Source: Pseudomonas sp. LS.1a (lineage in GTDB: Bacteria; Pseudomonadota; Gammaproteobacteria; Pseudomonadales; Pseudomonadaceae). From it: DNA of 64,000 bases. Shown piece after piece: positions 38,264 to 47,416 of the stretch (the first letter of the stretch is position 1; every line of letters begins with the position of its first letter). Location: NCBI RefSeq assembly GCF_022533585.1, contig NZ_CP092827.1, positions 5,674,001 through 5,738,000 on the forward strand. Direction: 5' to 3'. The translations under genes were made by a program, and so were the position numbers. The notes beneath the pieces are model-generated. The model saw nothing but the letters and a program-made list of their open reading frames with translations. It was not told the DNA's origin and made no database searches.

Positions 38264-39328
38264 TTTCACCACAACCTGCTCGATTTCAGCTGCAGTACTG
38301 CGCGCTGTGCGGGTCACCCCGATCAAGGTTGCTGATGCAGAACCTGTCCACTCGCCATAGCCGACCAGCCACAGCCTGGGCTCACTCACAGATCGGGTCC
38401 CTTCGACCTCTACACGTCCTTGCTCAGTAACAACCCCAAGGCTGGCGAGGTGTCCCAAGGCGGGTTTGAACCCCGTGCACCAGATCACCGCATCCACTGC
38501 GGTCTCCGAGCCGTCTGCCCAGACCACACCGTCAGGGGTGAAACGAACGAAGGGTCTAACCGCGTGCAGAACGTCTCGCTCACGCGCCTCCACCACAGGC
38601 GGGACCATGACCACGTCGCCCAACCCACCGACCGGCTGCTCAATGACACGCCCCTCCATCTGCGCTTTCCAGCGCTCCGTGGCCCGCTCGAACAGCACTC
38701 GGCCATCTACATCGTCAGGTAGGAAGAGTGGATCGGTGGGGGTTACCCAGGTCGCGTCCGCTACTTTGGAAACCTCTGCGAGAATCTGCGCGCCGGAGTT
38801 GCCGCCGCCAACGACCAGCACGCGCTTGCCAGAGAAGGCCTGAGGTTCAACGTAGTCCGCCGAATGCAGCTGTTGGCCACGGAACAGCTCAGCGCCGGGG
38901 TAGCCAGGTATGTTCGGGTTGCTCCAGGTACCTGTGGCACTGACCACAGCTTTGGCATCCCAATGGCCAGACTCTGAATGGACACGTAGAGCGCTGGCAA
39001 CGCGCTCGATCGAGGTGACGCGCACAGGCCGTTCGATTGGAAACTGATAGCGCGCCTCATACTGGGTGAGGTAGTCGATGACATGCTCGCGAGACGGATA
39101 GCCATCCTGGACAGGTGGCATCATCCAACCGGGAATGGAACTCCAGGTGGCCGGTGAGAACAGCCGCAAGGAATTCCAGCCGTGTCGCCAAGCACCGCCG
39201 GGGCCCTGCTCGGCATCAAGGATGATGAACGAGAGATCTGTTCGGCGCAGGAAGTACGCCGTTGCCAGCGCGGCTTGTCCTCCGCCAATGATGACTACAT
39301 CCCACAAGCGCTCTGCATGGGCTTTCAT
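38252..39328 (-). CDS. ArsO-like flavin monooxygenase (second)
   Basis: 358 residues. FAD site [40 protein letters not shown], second nucleotide motif [17 protein letters not shown] and WCTGFKP match the flavin-binding monooxygenase/ArsO family. It is the third flavoprotein oxidoreductase of the arsenic islands here. Convergent with arsJ and separate from the MarR-controlled pair. No operator is evident in its promoter. Reaction unknown; oxidation of a trivalent arsenical is one possibility, others such as siderophore-type N-hydroxylation are less likely in this context. Confidence 0.8.
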   Translation of the reverse strand: MKAHAERLWDVVIIGGGQAALATAYFLRRTDLSFIILDAEQGPGGAWRHGWNSLRLFSPATWSSIPGWMMPPVQDGYPSREHVIDYLTQYEARYQFPIERPVRVTSIERVASALRVHSESGHWDAKAVVSATGTWSNPNIPGYPGAELFRGQQLHSADYVEPQAFSGKRVLVVGGGNSGAQILAEVSKVADATWVTPTDPLFLPDDVDGRVLFERATERWKAQMEGRVIEQPVGGLGDVVMVPPVVEARERDVLHAVRPFVRFTPDGVVWADGSETAVDAVIWCTGFKPALGHLASLGVVTEQGRVEVEGTRSVSEPRLWLVGYGEWTGSASATLIGVTRTARSTAAEIEQVVVKAEA

Positions 39329-39437
39329 TTCACTCCCTCCGGACCATGGTCAAGCCCCATCATCTCAGATGCTGCAGTAAGTGACTTGACGTAGGTCCTC
39401 TGCAACGGTCACCAGCTTTCAAAACCTACAGGGAGCG

Positions 39438-40085
39438 CTACAAGGGCTTATCTTTTATTTCCAGACGACTGGCCAGAGGAGAAAGCGAGATAACGGCTCG
39501 CAAGGCCTCATGATTGGCATCAGACCATGCCAGATCCAGTAAATCGTTGAGCGCGCCCTGCGTTGGAATTGACTGAAGGGCTTGCGTCGTCGGGTCGTAG
39601 ACGAAGGCGTAGAGACCGTTCTCAATCGCCCTAGAGACCTGGCGGTGCCAATTAAAATTGCCGCCATCTGTCATCGTGTCCGCTGCTAGAAAGATGTCGT
39701 AGTGCTGAACGATGTAGTTGAAAAACACCTTCTGTGAAATATCGCGGAGAGCTAGGGAATGACGGCTACTCGCCGATCGCCAGATTGAGTTGCGCGCAAG
39801 GAGTCGGCTACTGACTCCTGGGACAGACACGAGCGTGACCTTGTCGTAAAAGGCCACTGACATCTCGATATCGTCGACCAGGGCGATTTCGAACTCATTC
39901 TTTGCCGGTCCCAGCCGACGATCAACACGAACCAAACGATACCGAGGGTCAGCCGTAAGGCCTGCCAGCTCATTGATCTCGCGCAACCCGTCAGCCGCTG
40001 TGAGCAGCGTGTAGAAAGCAGAATTGTCAGCTGTGCGTGCAAGTAACGCTGAGAGAGCACTACGCTCTTGAGCTGCAAGGGACAT
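39438..40085 (-). CDS. Hypothetical protein downstream of tnsC
   Basis: 215 residues, no membrane segment or signal. Blocks worth noting: SALSALLARTADNSAFYTLLTAADGLREINEL, ALVDDIEMSVAFYDKVTLV, and a late ALNDLLDLAWSDANHEALRAV. I do not recognise the family; it does not look like the long TnsE. It follows tnsC in the same direction 198 nt away, so it is either part of the transposition unit or the first cargo. Base composition resembles the surrounding cargo. Confidence 0.65.
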   Translation of the reverse strand: MSLAAQERSALSALLARTADNSAFYTLLTAADGLREINELAGLTADPRYRLVRVDRRLGPAKNEFEIALVDDIEMSVAFYDKVTLVSVPGVSSRLLARNSIWRSASSRHSLALRDISQKVFFNYIVQHYDIFLAADTMTDGGNFNWHRQVSRAIENGLYAFVYDPTTQALQSIPTQGALNDLLDLAWSDANHEALRAVISLSPLASRLEIKDKPL

Positions 40086-40283
40086 GTCGGCGTCTCTGTG
40101 AGAGCTATCGTCAGTGATCTACAAGCTATCCGGTAGCCTTAGATTCCACAATCGTTCGAGCGGGATAGAACGTGCTTTGCCTCAACGTCATCACCGGGGG
40201 GCCAGGTGATCAAGCACCACCTCTGGGCTTGACCACCTGAAGACGGCAAATGGATAGCCACCCTATACTTAATGGAATTTTTC

Positions 40284-41627
40284 TCAGCGCGTTTGCTGCT
40301 TAGCAGGCTTCTGACCCCTGCATTCATATTCGAAGAACAGTTTCTTCTGATCCTCCTCACTCAGCTTTGCTGCAGGCGGCCTCCGAGAGCTCTTGCTAGG
40401 CCTTTTGTCACTAGGCTGAACAATTTGCGCCTTCGCGGCGCGCTCTTCCGCGTTGAGGGCAGAATCGAAGATCGTTTCGACCACCTGTCTATCTCGCTCG
40501 GCAATGGCCGACTGTGCAACGCTACTCGTATAAGCCGTCGGCAGATCAAACGGACACCACAAATCGGAGCGAGCCTTCTGCAATCGTCGTTCACCTAATG
40601 CCAAATTATGGAGAGCTTGGACATCGCCCGCATTGGCGGAAAACTCCGCAGAACGAAAGGCGCTACCGAGGTCATCCATCTCAATCCAGGCCCGACCAGA
40701 TTTTCGACTTTCGATGTATGCCTGCTTCAAAAGATGCACCGCAATCCGCTTAATCCCGAATGTGTATCGATGGAGCTCTGCGGCAAAATCTCTTCCTCGG
40801 GTGCGGATATGACCGCCGCAGACCCTTACGCACTCATCTGCATATGCCTTCCAGTCCTTACTGCCAACCTCATCGGGCAGCATGATCCGAGGTTCGGGGA
40901 GTAAACGCTGCTTGTCCTCATTGTTGCGTTTGAAGAGCTTATGCCCAAGGCTGAAGTTAGATACGAAAACTGCGGGCGGGCCTATTCGCATCAATGTCAG
41001 CAGGATAGTAACGATCCTCGCTGTACCTAAACCTAAGCTGATATGCTGAGTTTCATCAAGTAATAGCAATGAAACTATATCCCTGTATGCACGGCGCCGA
41101 CACTCAAGCAGTAACCTATCAAAATTACCACTTTTGCGATCTGAGCCCCCAAACAAAAACCACAATAGCAAGCTCTTGCCGCTCTCCTTGCCTTCCGCAC
41201 TCGCGTACCAGTAGGATTCTAGAGTGAGAGCTCCGCCAAAGTATGGCGAATGATACTCAGATGGCACCGGCATTACTTTTTTCAAAGCATCAATTGTTCG
41301 ACTCTTACCCAATCCTGCCAAACCCGTTAGGCATATTGGTACAACCTCCGTCATAGGAGGATTATAAATCTTCGCCTGGTGCTCGGCCTCGTTTGGAAAA
41401 ACATAGCAATGATGCGTAAAAGCTCGGCCAACCATTTCATGTATAAAATCTAGGGAAAATTGATTAGGTATGAACGATTGCTTCAATGCATCGGCTAGTA
41501 TTGTTGCCGCCATAAATGGCTCCGCGTCAGCTAGCGAAGAAACGGGATCAGGCTTCACAGTAATTGCTTTCCGGACAAATTCATTATCCATAGCGAAAGT
41601 GAAGCGTTCTTGCAGTGAGCCGGTCAT
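40284..41627 (-). CDS. tnsC: TnsC-like AAA+ transposition regulator
   Basis: 447 residues. Walker A GLAGLGKS at 102-109, Walker B with D191/E192 in LLLLDETQH. TnsC is an AAA+ ATPase that links the target selector (TnsD/TniQ) to the TnsAB transposase. Tn7 TnsC is longer (555); this one has a short N-terminus and a charged, Pro/Lys-rich tail. It starts 2 nt past the tnsB stop, so tnsABC is one operon reading away from glmS. Confidence 0.9.
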   Translation of the reverse strand: MTGSLQERFTFAMDNEFVRKAITVKPDPVSSLADAEPFMAATILADALKQSFIPNQFSLDFIHEMVGRAFTHHCYVFPNEAEHQAKIYNPPMTEVVPICLTGLAGLGKSRTIDALKKVMPVPSEYHSPYFGGALTLESYWYASAEGKESGKSLLLWFLFGGSDRKSGNFDRLLLECRRRAYRDIVSLLLLDETQHISLGLGTARIVTILLTLMRIGPPAVFVSNFSLGHKLFKRNNEDKQRLLPEPRIMLPDEVGSKDWKAYADECVRVCGGHIRTRGRDFAAELHRYTFGIKRIAVHLLKQAYIESRKSGRAWIEMDDLGSAFRSAEFSANAGDVQALHNLALGERRLQKARSDLWCPFDLPTAYTSSVAQSAIAERDRQVVETIFDSALNAEERAAKAQIVQPSDKRPSKSSRRPPAAKLSEEDQKKLFFEYECRGQKPAKQQTR

Positions 41628-41629
41628 CT

Positions 41630-43630
41630 CTACTTTCCTCGGCTTCTATCGAAATCCGATTTATCACGCTTTGAAGCTGCGCTTTTGGACGGCCGTCCCT
41701 TAATGCGCTTAACAGCCTGCCAATCCTCTCCCGTTTCATGCTTGAAAGCGTCCCGCTGGACCTGCTGCAACGCCGCTCTCTGATCCATTATTTTAGCTAC
41801 CTCAGCGCGCCTGAGACCGTCAATCTCTTGTAGCTTACGCAAAGAGATATCTCTTTCCCCCTCTAGGGTCCTAATAGTGCGCACCATATCAAGTTCGTAC
41901 AAAACACCGTTTACATCAAGCCAAATATGGCGAACACACATGGTAAGCACGTAGACACTTGTTTGAATCACTGAGTCTTTTGATACTCGGTCGAAAACGC
42001 CTGTAGCTTCTAGTTCGGGCGACCGATATTTTCGGCCATAAAAATATACGGCGTCTTGCTTGATGGTTGCAGGATGCTGAGCAAGAAAGGATCTAACGGC
42101 AGTTTCGAACTGCATTCCGATAGATGAATCACGCCCACGTCCACTCCAATAATTCCAAACCCCGATAGGTGTGGCCTTTACTCCCGCGAGAATTAGAGCC
42201 TCCTCCATTCTACCGGTAGCATCAGACCCTAGGTTGTCCTCCAGCACCTGCCTGATCTCCCGCCTGGCCATGGTGACGAAATTCAGTTTGCTTTGGACGA
42301 CTACCGGCTGCTCCAGATCATTTTTATCGCGTGGATGCGATGACTCGACTGTCGATTTAGATTGACCCGAAAATACCGGAGTTAGCTCAAGCTCACCGAG
42401 CCAGTTAATCTGTGGCTCGACATCATAATTTGCACCGGGGCCTCTATCAAAGACGACGCTACCGGATAAGCCCTCGCAGGGCCAGTGTTCGGGCGCGATC
42501 TCAACGCCAAAAAGCTCACAGAATTTGACCTTATTCAAAGCCATGGAGAATAAACACATCCGATAGGACTCCATATTTTCCCTGCCTTCGGAAAATCCAA
42601 TTCCGACGATCGCTCCTGATACACCGCACACTGCACGAACGACACAAAAGGAGTCAACTACACTTCCCTCAGTCAGGCCGCTTAGTTTTTCACTGATATA
42701 GTATCCATCGAACTCAGAAAGCTGATTAACATTAATCAATTTTTCTGAGAAACTTCCTTTATCACCTGCCCTAGCGCGCGCCTTGTTCGCACCTCTCTGC
42801 GCGACTTCACGCTTTCGCAAGCTGAAATTCTTTCTGATCCAATATTGAATCTGTGCTAGAGACGGAAAAGGAAGCCCCTCGGGATGACTAAACATATAGT
42901 CCCCTGATTTTTCAATCGCACGACACCCAAATTCATTGATAAGGATCTCACGACGAATTCTATGCCAAGTATGGGATGGCGATGTAAATCGTACATAGCC
43001 CGAGCATATTTTCTTCTGCATTTCCAAATCGCAGGGATATCCTGCCTTTTTACCCAAAGGTGAAGGCCGTCCGAGTTTTACCGTGCGATTTGGTCCCGTC
43101 CTGTCCCACCCACCTATACAGTGAGTTCGTGGCATCAACGCCCACTTGTTACGTCCAAACGTGATGTAGGCGTAGAACCACAGACGTAGCCGCGCAGCAT
43201 TCTGTCTAGGGATAGAGGCATTGGCGCGAGCATTGATCACAGCGTTTGGATTCTTGCTGATGAGTATCTTTTGGGTGTCGCGCACCAAGTCAGATATCGC
43301 AAGGAAACGACGGTTAACCTTTTCGTCATAGGATTCCTTGGCAGAAACGCGACACTCCTCTAGGTGGGATATGGCTACACCCTCGATACGTTTCAGCCAG
43401 GGCGGATACTTTTCTACCACTCCGGTCTCCAGAAGTACTCCGGTCTCTAGCGCCTCCTCGAATTGAGTTGAGGTTAAAGTTATTAGAATCGGAACAGGAT
43501 TTTTTCCAATGATGAACTCTATTAGCCGAGCTCGGTTATGGCTTGGATCGTTGACAAGAAAATAGTAGGTAACACCTTTGCAGAGTTCCCCAAACCCTTC
43601 GGGTGCGATCAACTGAGCGCCGATAATCAT
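41630..43630 (-). CDS. tnsB: TnsB-like DDE transposase
   Basis: 666 residues. The RNase H-fold core shows D308 (SEFDGYYI), D395 (VVFDRGPGAN) and E429 (SKSTVESSHPR), preceded by helix-turn-helix-like DNA-binding parts and a C-terminal region rich in charged residues (EKMx/LQEIDGLRRAEV) that contacts TnsC. It cuts the 3' ends and joins them to the target. Tn7 TnsB has 702 residues. Start overlaps the tnsA stop by 4 nt. Visibly lower GC than the core genome. Confidence 0.92.
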   Translation of the reverse strand: MIIGAQLIAPEGFGELCKGVTYYFLVNDPSHNRARLIEFIIGKNPVPILITLTSTQFEEALETGVLLETGVVEKYPPWLKRIEGVAISHLEECRVSAKESYDEKVNRRFLAISDLVRDTQKILISKNPNAVINARANASIPRQNAARLRLWFYAYITFGRNKWALMPRTHCIGGWDRTGPNRTVKLGRPSPLGKKAGYPCDLEMQKKICSGYVRFTSPSHTWHRIRREILINEFGCRAIEKSGDYMFSHPEGLPFPSLAQIQYWIRKNFSLRKREVAQRGANKARARAGDKGSFSEKLINVNQLSEFDGYYISEKLSGLTEGSVVDSFCVVRAVCGVSGAIVGIGFSEGRENMESYRMCLFSMALNKVKFCELFGVEIAPEHWPCEGLSGSVVFDRGPGANYDVEPQINWLGELELTPVFSGQSKSTVESSHPRDKNDLEQPVVVQSKLNFVTMARREIRQVLEDNLGSDATGRMEEALILAGVKATPIGVWNYWSGRGRDSSIGMQFETAVRSFLAQHPATIKQDAVYFYGRKYRSPELEATGVFDRVSKDSVIQTSVYVLTMCVRHIWLDVNGVLYELDMVRTIRTLEGERDISLRKLQEIDGLRRAEVAKIMDQRAALQQVQRDAFKHETGEDWQAVKRIKGRPSKSAASKRDKSDFDRSRGK

Positions 43631-44586
43631 GAGACTTGCTCCGTAAAAAGCGAGTCGTATACCTGCAGCAGATCACCTCCCTCTGTTTCCAGGGGGTGAT
43701 CAATGAGGATTGGCTGGAAGAAATTGACCTTCAACCTTCTTTCCCAAATGTCTTGGTAAAAACGCGCCGTAAACTGTCCAGGAGCCCCCCAGCGTTTACT
43801 AAATTTAGCAATCACCAAAAAGGCGGGCTCACCCTTGGCGATGAATTCTTTGACCTCTGCACTGAAATCGGACAGCAGCTCTATGGGGTGGGACAGCGAC
43901 AAGCCATGCATCGGAAAAATCAGGCCGAGGTTGGCCTGTACGGTAGGAGCAATGCTGTCCAAAGACGCTTTCACCGTCCTGATGCCAGCACTTGCATAGT
44001 AAGCCGCCTCCAGTTCAGCGCGTCCTTCCGCGTAATCTCGATCTTTCCGCTGCTGGGCCGGGGTCTTCAGGCTGGACAGACGCCGCTCACCGAAAGCAGC
44101 GCCTTGATCCTTGATCGTCCAATTCACGGCGTAAGGGACGCCATTGGCACCCAGCAAATAGAGGAGTAGGTCCCCTTGATATGGGAACGGCATCCGGCGC
44201 CAGAAACCTCCAACCCGCACTGTGACTTCGAAATGCTTAAACCCGATTTCCTTGGCGATTTCTACAGTGCCACGAACAGGCGGCGGGAACCTACCCTTCA
44301 TAAGCGGATGGCCACTCAGCGGGTGGCGAGCTTCGTATGGCGAGAGCATTCGTTGCTCATGCATATCAAGCAAACATGGAGAGTGCAGAGCGAGCTGAAT
44401 GAAAACACGCTCAGGATTCGACATCGCATGGATAGCACGATTGAGCTTTCGGCTGTTCAGACGCGAGATACGAGACTTTTTAGGGGCTTCTCGAGGAACC
44501 GCCAACGTTGAAGGAACGTACGGATCGCCCCACTGAAAGTCTCTTTGTCGACTCATGATGAGATCGAATTGCTGCTGCCTGTTCAT
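43627..44586 (-). CDS. tnsA: TnsA-like endonuclease
   Basis: 319 residues. Nuclease core: E59 in SNPERVF, D139 in PYQGDLLLYLL, K159 in NWTIKDQG, matching the E-D-(Q)-K set of Tn7 TnsA (the Q position appears to be Thr). TnsA cuts the 5' ends so that insertion is cut-and-paste. Slightly longer than Tn7 TnsA (273). First gene of the tnsABC operon. Confidence 0.9.
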   Translation of the reverse strand: MNRQQQFDLIMSRQRDFQWGDPYVPSTLAVPREAPKKSRISRLNSRKLNRAIHAMSNPERVFIQLALHSPCLLDMHEQRMLSPYEARHPLSGHPLMKGRFPPPVRGTVEIAKEIGFKHFEVTVRVGGFWRRMPFPYQGDLLLYLLGANGVPYAVNWTIKDQGAAFGERRLSSLKTPAQQRKDRDYAEGRAELEAAYYASAGIRTVKASLDSIAPTVQANLGLIFPMHGLSLSHPIELLSDFSAEVKEFIAKGEPAFLVIAKFSKRWGAPGQFTARFYQDIWERRLKVNFFQPILIDHPLETEGGDLLQVYDSLFTEQVS

Positions 44587-45194
44587 GTCTTTCTTCCCTT
44601 TGTCGTGGGGAAAGCAGCCGCAGCGCTGACTGGGGATAATTTGTCAGAGCTGCAGCAAACCCTTGCCAGTCGGGCATCCGACAGCACCTTGCGCTGTGGA
44701 TAACGCCAACTTTCTTGTGGATGAACGAAGTCGTGCGGGACTTGACGTCCCACATGCAAGGGATAGACAATGGAAGGGTCAGGGTTAGAAAACTGACTTA
44801 TCCACAGAGACCCCAGGTCGCACTGGGGTCTTTGTCTACCTGACTTCTATTAGCTCTCTTGGCTAGCTCCTAGATGTCATGTGTTCTCCTATCATTCGAA
44901 AAATAGCGGTTGCGTGGAACGCCAGCCCTGATGCTGGCCATTGTGCCGCGTCTGTACAACTGGCAATAGTACCGCTGCATTTTCCCAACTGACAATAAAA
45001 AGTTGGTAACTGGATTAAGTTACTTAGTGCAGGCACGCCCTCTTTTTTACGTTGCCTAAATGCAAGCTCGTAGAAGGCCTTAATATACAATTCTGAGAAT
45101 CATATATTGTGTCAAACGATTATCATTCCCAGTTATTTTTTGCGTAACTCAAGACCTCCTACTATGATAATCGGCAAAGCTGATGTATTGAGCG
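44587..45194. other. 608-bp region between divergent tnsA and tnsD
   Basis: No supported gene. It carries an imperfect hairpin agaccccag...ctggggtct at 44808-44831, a short one ccaact...agttgg at 44985-45006, and a strongly AT-rich block near 45075-45175 that probably holds the tnsD promoter. The tnsA promoter must lie near 44590-44780. A 75-residue frame at 44863-45090 has no recognisable content. Confidence 0.6.
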
Positions 45195-46850
45195 ATGGTG
45201 AAAGCCATGGTGCGATTTGCATTAAACTGGCTCGAAGACGAAACTTTCTTCAGCATCTGCAGCAGGCAGCATGTATACCTTTGTAGCACTGACTCAGCCG
45301 CTACTTGTGAGTGGCTATTCGGCACTCATAAAAGATATATTCACGATTTTAATTATAATTTAGGCGCTTTGAATAAAGTTACCACTAATTGGGGTACGCC
45401 TGAATCCATCATAAACGAGCATACCATTGCTCCCTTTTTCTTTCCCTTTCAGTCTCAGGAAAATGTGCTTGCTGCAAAGGAAGCACTATTAGGCCCGAGA
45501 TTGGGATCACTGAAGTACCGCCTGGGTTTGCTGACAAACCGCTTCGGTGCAGAACATCCATTAAAAGCGTGCACTGCGTGTATGGTATGCGACCGTATAT
45601 GTGGCGGCGTGGCCTACTGGCATCTGTCTCATCAGTATCCAGGGGTAACAATTTGCCCTGTACACGGTTTGTATCTCCGAGAAAGCACAAAGAATAGACA
45701 GTGGTCAGGCCAATTCGAGTGGTTACTGCCCCAAGAAGAAGATCTCTTGCCTGCCCCTCGAATTGAAACGACAGCCGCGACCCGGAAAGTGCTGGAAGAT
45801 CTTGTCGAGGCCATCATCGGCTTAGCAGGTTTCGGATGTCAGAGGATTTTTGATCCAAGCGCTGTCAACGCTGTGTATAGGACAGCGTTGGCTCAGTACG
45901 GTGAACGCAGTTCTGGACAGGAGGCAGCTGCCAGTGCGCTTTGGCTCCACATCAAAGGGCTTCAGGCCTACCAGCCCTTCAGTTGTATGCCCAGAAGCCC
46001 CGAGGAGGCCGTCACATTTTTGAGGGGGCTTGTGCGCAGTCCAAGGGGGCACGTCCACCCCTTGAAGCACCTCACGCTCATCACTTGGCTGTTCGGATCC
46101 CTCGCTGCTTTCATCAAGTTACACGACCAGGTAGTCAACTCTTACACGCCATCCAAAAATGTTTCGTCAGGCATTGTTAATCAAGCTAAACGTGTCAAAG
46201 AGATAAATCCCACCTCAGATAAAATATTGAAAGCGGCCAGGCGACCAAAGATTCTAAAAAAAGATAGCAGAGCTGCTATCTTACTCAGACTTTCTCAGGG
46301 TCAATCAAAACATAGCCTGTGTGAGGATTTCGGCATAACGATTTCGACTCTAAATAAATTGATGCGATCAGAGCCATCGGTAGCCAATGCGTGGAAAGAA
46401 AAAACTACGTCTAACGAAAAGTTTGAACGAAGGTCGATCTGGGAAAATACCGTAAAGAGATTCTCAAAGGATAGCGCGAAGCAAATTAGATGCCGCCTCC
46501 CGACAGTCTATGTCTGGCTTTACCGAAACGATAGGGAATGGCTGAACAGTAGACTTGGAGAGCTACCAAACGGGAGGATCGGCAATCACTCTGCCGTTGA
46601 TTGGAGCAAACGTGATCAGCATTTGCTAGAAGCTCTAAAATCGACTGCTGACTACTTGTTGAAGTCTCATGAGCTTCCATTGAAAAAACAGCAAATTTAT
46701 TTGGCGCTTCCAAGGCTGGCCAGCGCTCTGCAAAAAAGACAAGCCTACGGGCTGACCCGATCTTTTCTCCAAGAGATCACCGCGTCAGCTCGAAAAGGCA
46801 GTGGGAGTGCTCCGGCTGGTTGCAGCACTGAAGCCGTCCAGTCCTCATGA
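45195..46850 (+). CDS. tnsD: TnsD-like target selector (TniQ family, full length)
   Basis: 551 residues. N-terminal TniQ zinc region (KACTACMVCDRICGGVAYWHLSHQYPGVTICPVHGLYL) followed by a long C-terminal part. The part with PTVYVWLYRNDREWLNSRL and SAVDWSKRDQHLLEALKS matches Tn7 TnsD, which reads the conserved 3' end of glmS. Length close to Tn7 TnsD (508). It is divergent from tnsABC by 608 bp, unlike Tn7 where tnsD follows tnsC. Expected job: send the element to attTn7, which is where it lies. Confidence 0.9.
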   Translation: MVKAMVRFALNWLEDETFFSICSRQHVYLCSTDSAATCEWLFGTHKRYIHDFNYNLGALNKVTTNWGTPESIINEHTIAPFFFPFQSQENVLAAKEALLGPRLGSLKYRLGLLTNRFGAEHPLKACTACMVCDRICGGVAYWHLSHQYPGVTICPVHGLYLRESTKNRQWSGQFEWLLPQEEDLLPAPRIETTAATRKVLEDLVEAIIGLAGFGCQRIFDPSAVNAVYRTALAQYGERSSGQEAAASALWLHIKGLQAYQPFSCMPRSPEEAVTFLRGLVRSPRGHVHPLKHLTLITWLFGSLAAFIKLHDQVVNSYTPSKNVSSGIVNQAKRVKEINPTSDKILKAARRPKILKKDSRAAILLRLSQGQSKHSLCEDFGITISTLNKLMRSEPSVANAWKEKTTSNEKFERRSIWENTVKRFSKDSAKQIRCRLPTVYVWLYRNDREWLNSRLGELPNGRIGNHSAVDWSKRDQHLLEALKSTADYLLKSHELPLKKQQIYLALPRLASALQKRQAYGLTRSFLQEITASARKGSGSAPAGCSTEAVQSS

Positions 46851-46987
46851 TCCTCCGCATCCATTTCCAGATGGCCTGGACTGGTGAGAAGATGGGCAAG
46901 AAGCTTGTGGTGAGGAAACCGGACCTCATGATCAACTAGTCAAACGCCGGTTTTGGCTGTAGATACGCAGTAACGGAGAAATTTCAA

Positions 46988-47380
46988 ATGACGGGCGCCA
47001 ATGCTGAGCTCACTGAAAATCAATTGGCCGTAGGGTTAAGGACAGCCCTGCGAATTCTTGACGGATGGAACGCGACCACCGAGCAGGTCGGAAGCATTCT
47101 TCGCATATCCACCGCGACCCGCGAGAAGATCTCACGGGATTCCAGCGCCAGCGTACGCCTTGATCTGGATCAGCAGCAGCGAATCAGCTTGGTGCTCAAC
47201 ATTCATGCCGCGTTGCGAACGGTCTTTGAAAATCAAGAAAACGTTCAAGGGTTCCCAAACCTGGAGAATGCCAATGATTTCTTCGAAGGACGTTCTCCCC
47301 TGGAGGTGATGGCCCAAGGGGACATGATCTCGCTTTATGAGACCTACAGACGAATTGAACATCTGCAACAGTCGAGCTGA
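46988..47380 (+). CDS. DUF2384 (MbcA/ParS/Xre-type) antitoxin-like protein
   Basis: 130 residues with GGAG before the ATG. An N-terminal HTH-like helix set (LRTALRILDGWNATTEQVGSILRIS) is followed by the MbcA/ParS toxin-binding region (ANDFFEGRSPLEVMAQGDMISLYETYRRIEHL). Partner RES-type or other toxin genes normally lie next to it, and none is here; the downstream gene is convergent. It may be an orphan antitoxin or a transcription factor for the element. Confidence 0.78.
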   Translation: MTGANAELTENQLAVGLRTALRILDGWNATTEQVGSILRISTATREKISRDSSASVRLDLDQQQRISLVLNIHAALRTVFENQENVQGFPNLENANDFFEGRSPLEVMAQGDMISLYETYRRIEHLQQSS

Positions 47381-47416
47381 ACCTAGCCGGTCAGCCCCTT
47401 GGACCGCCTACTCAGT

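Noticed and set aside
39438..40085. TnsE
   Set aside because: TnsE is about 540 residues and this protein is 215 with no recognisable TnsE features.
44863..45090. 75-codon frame upstream of tnsD
   Set aside because: No ribosome-binding site or recognisable content in an AT-rich regulatory gap.
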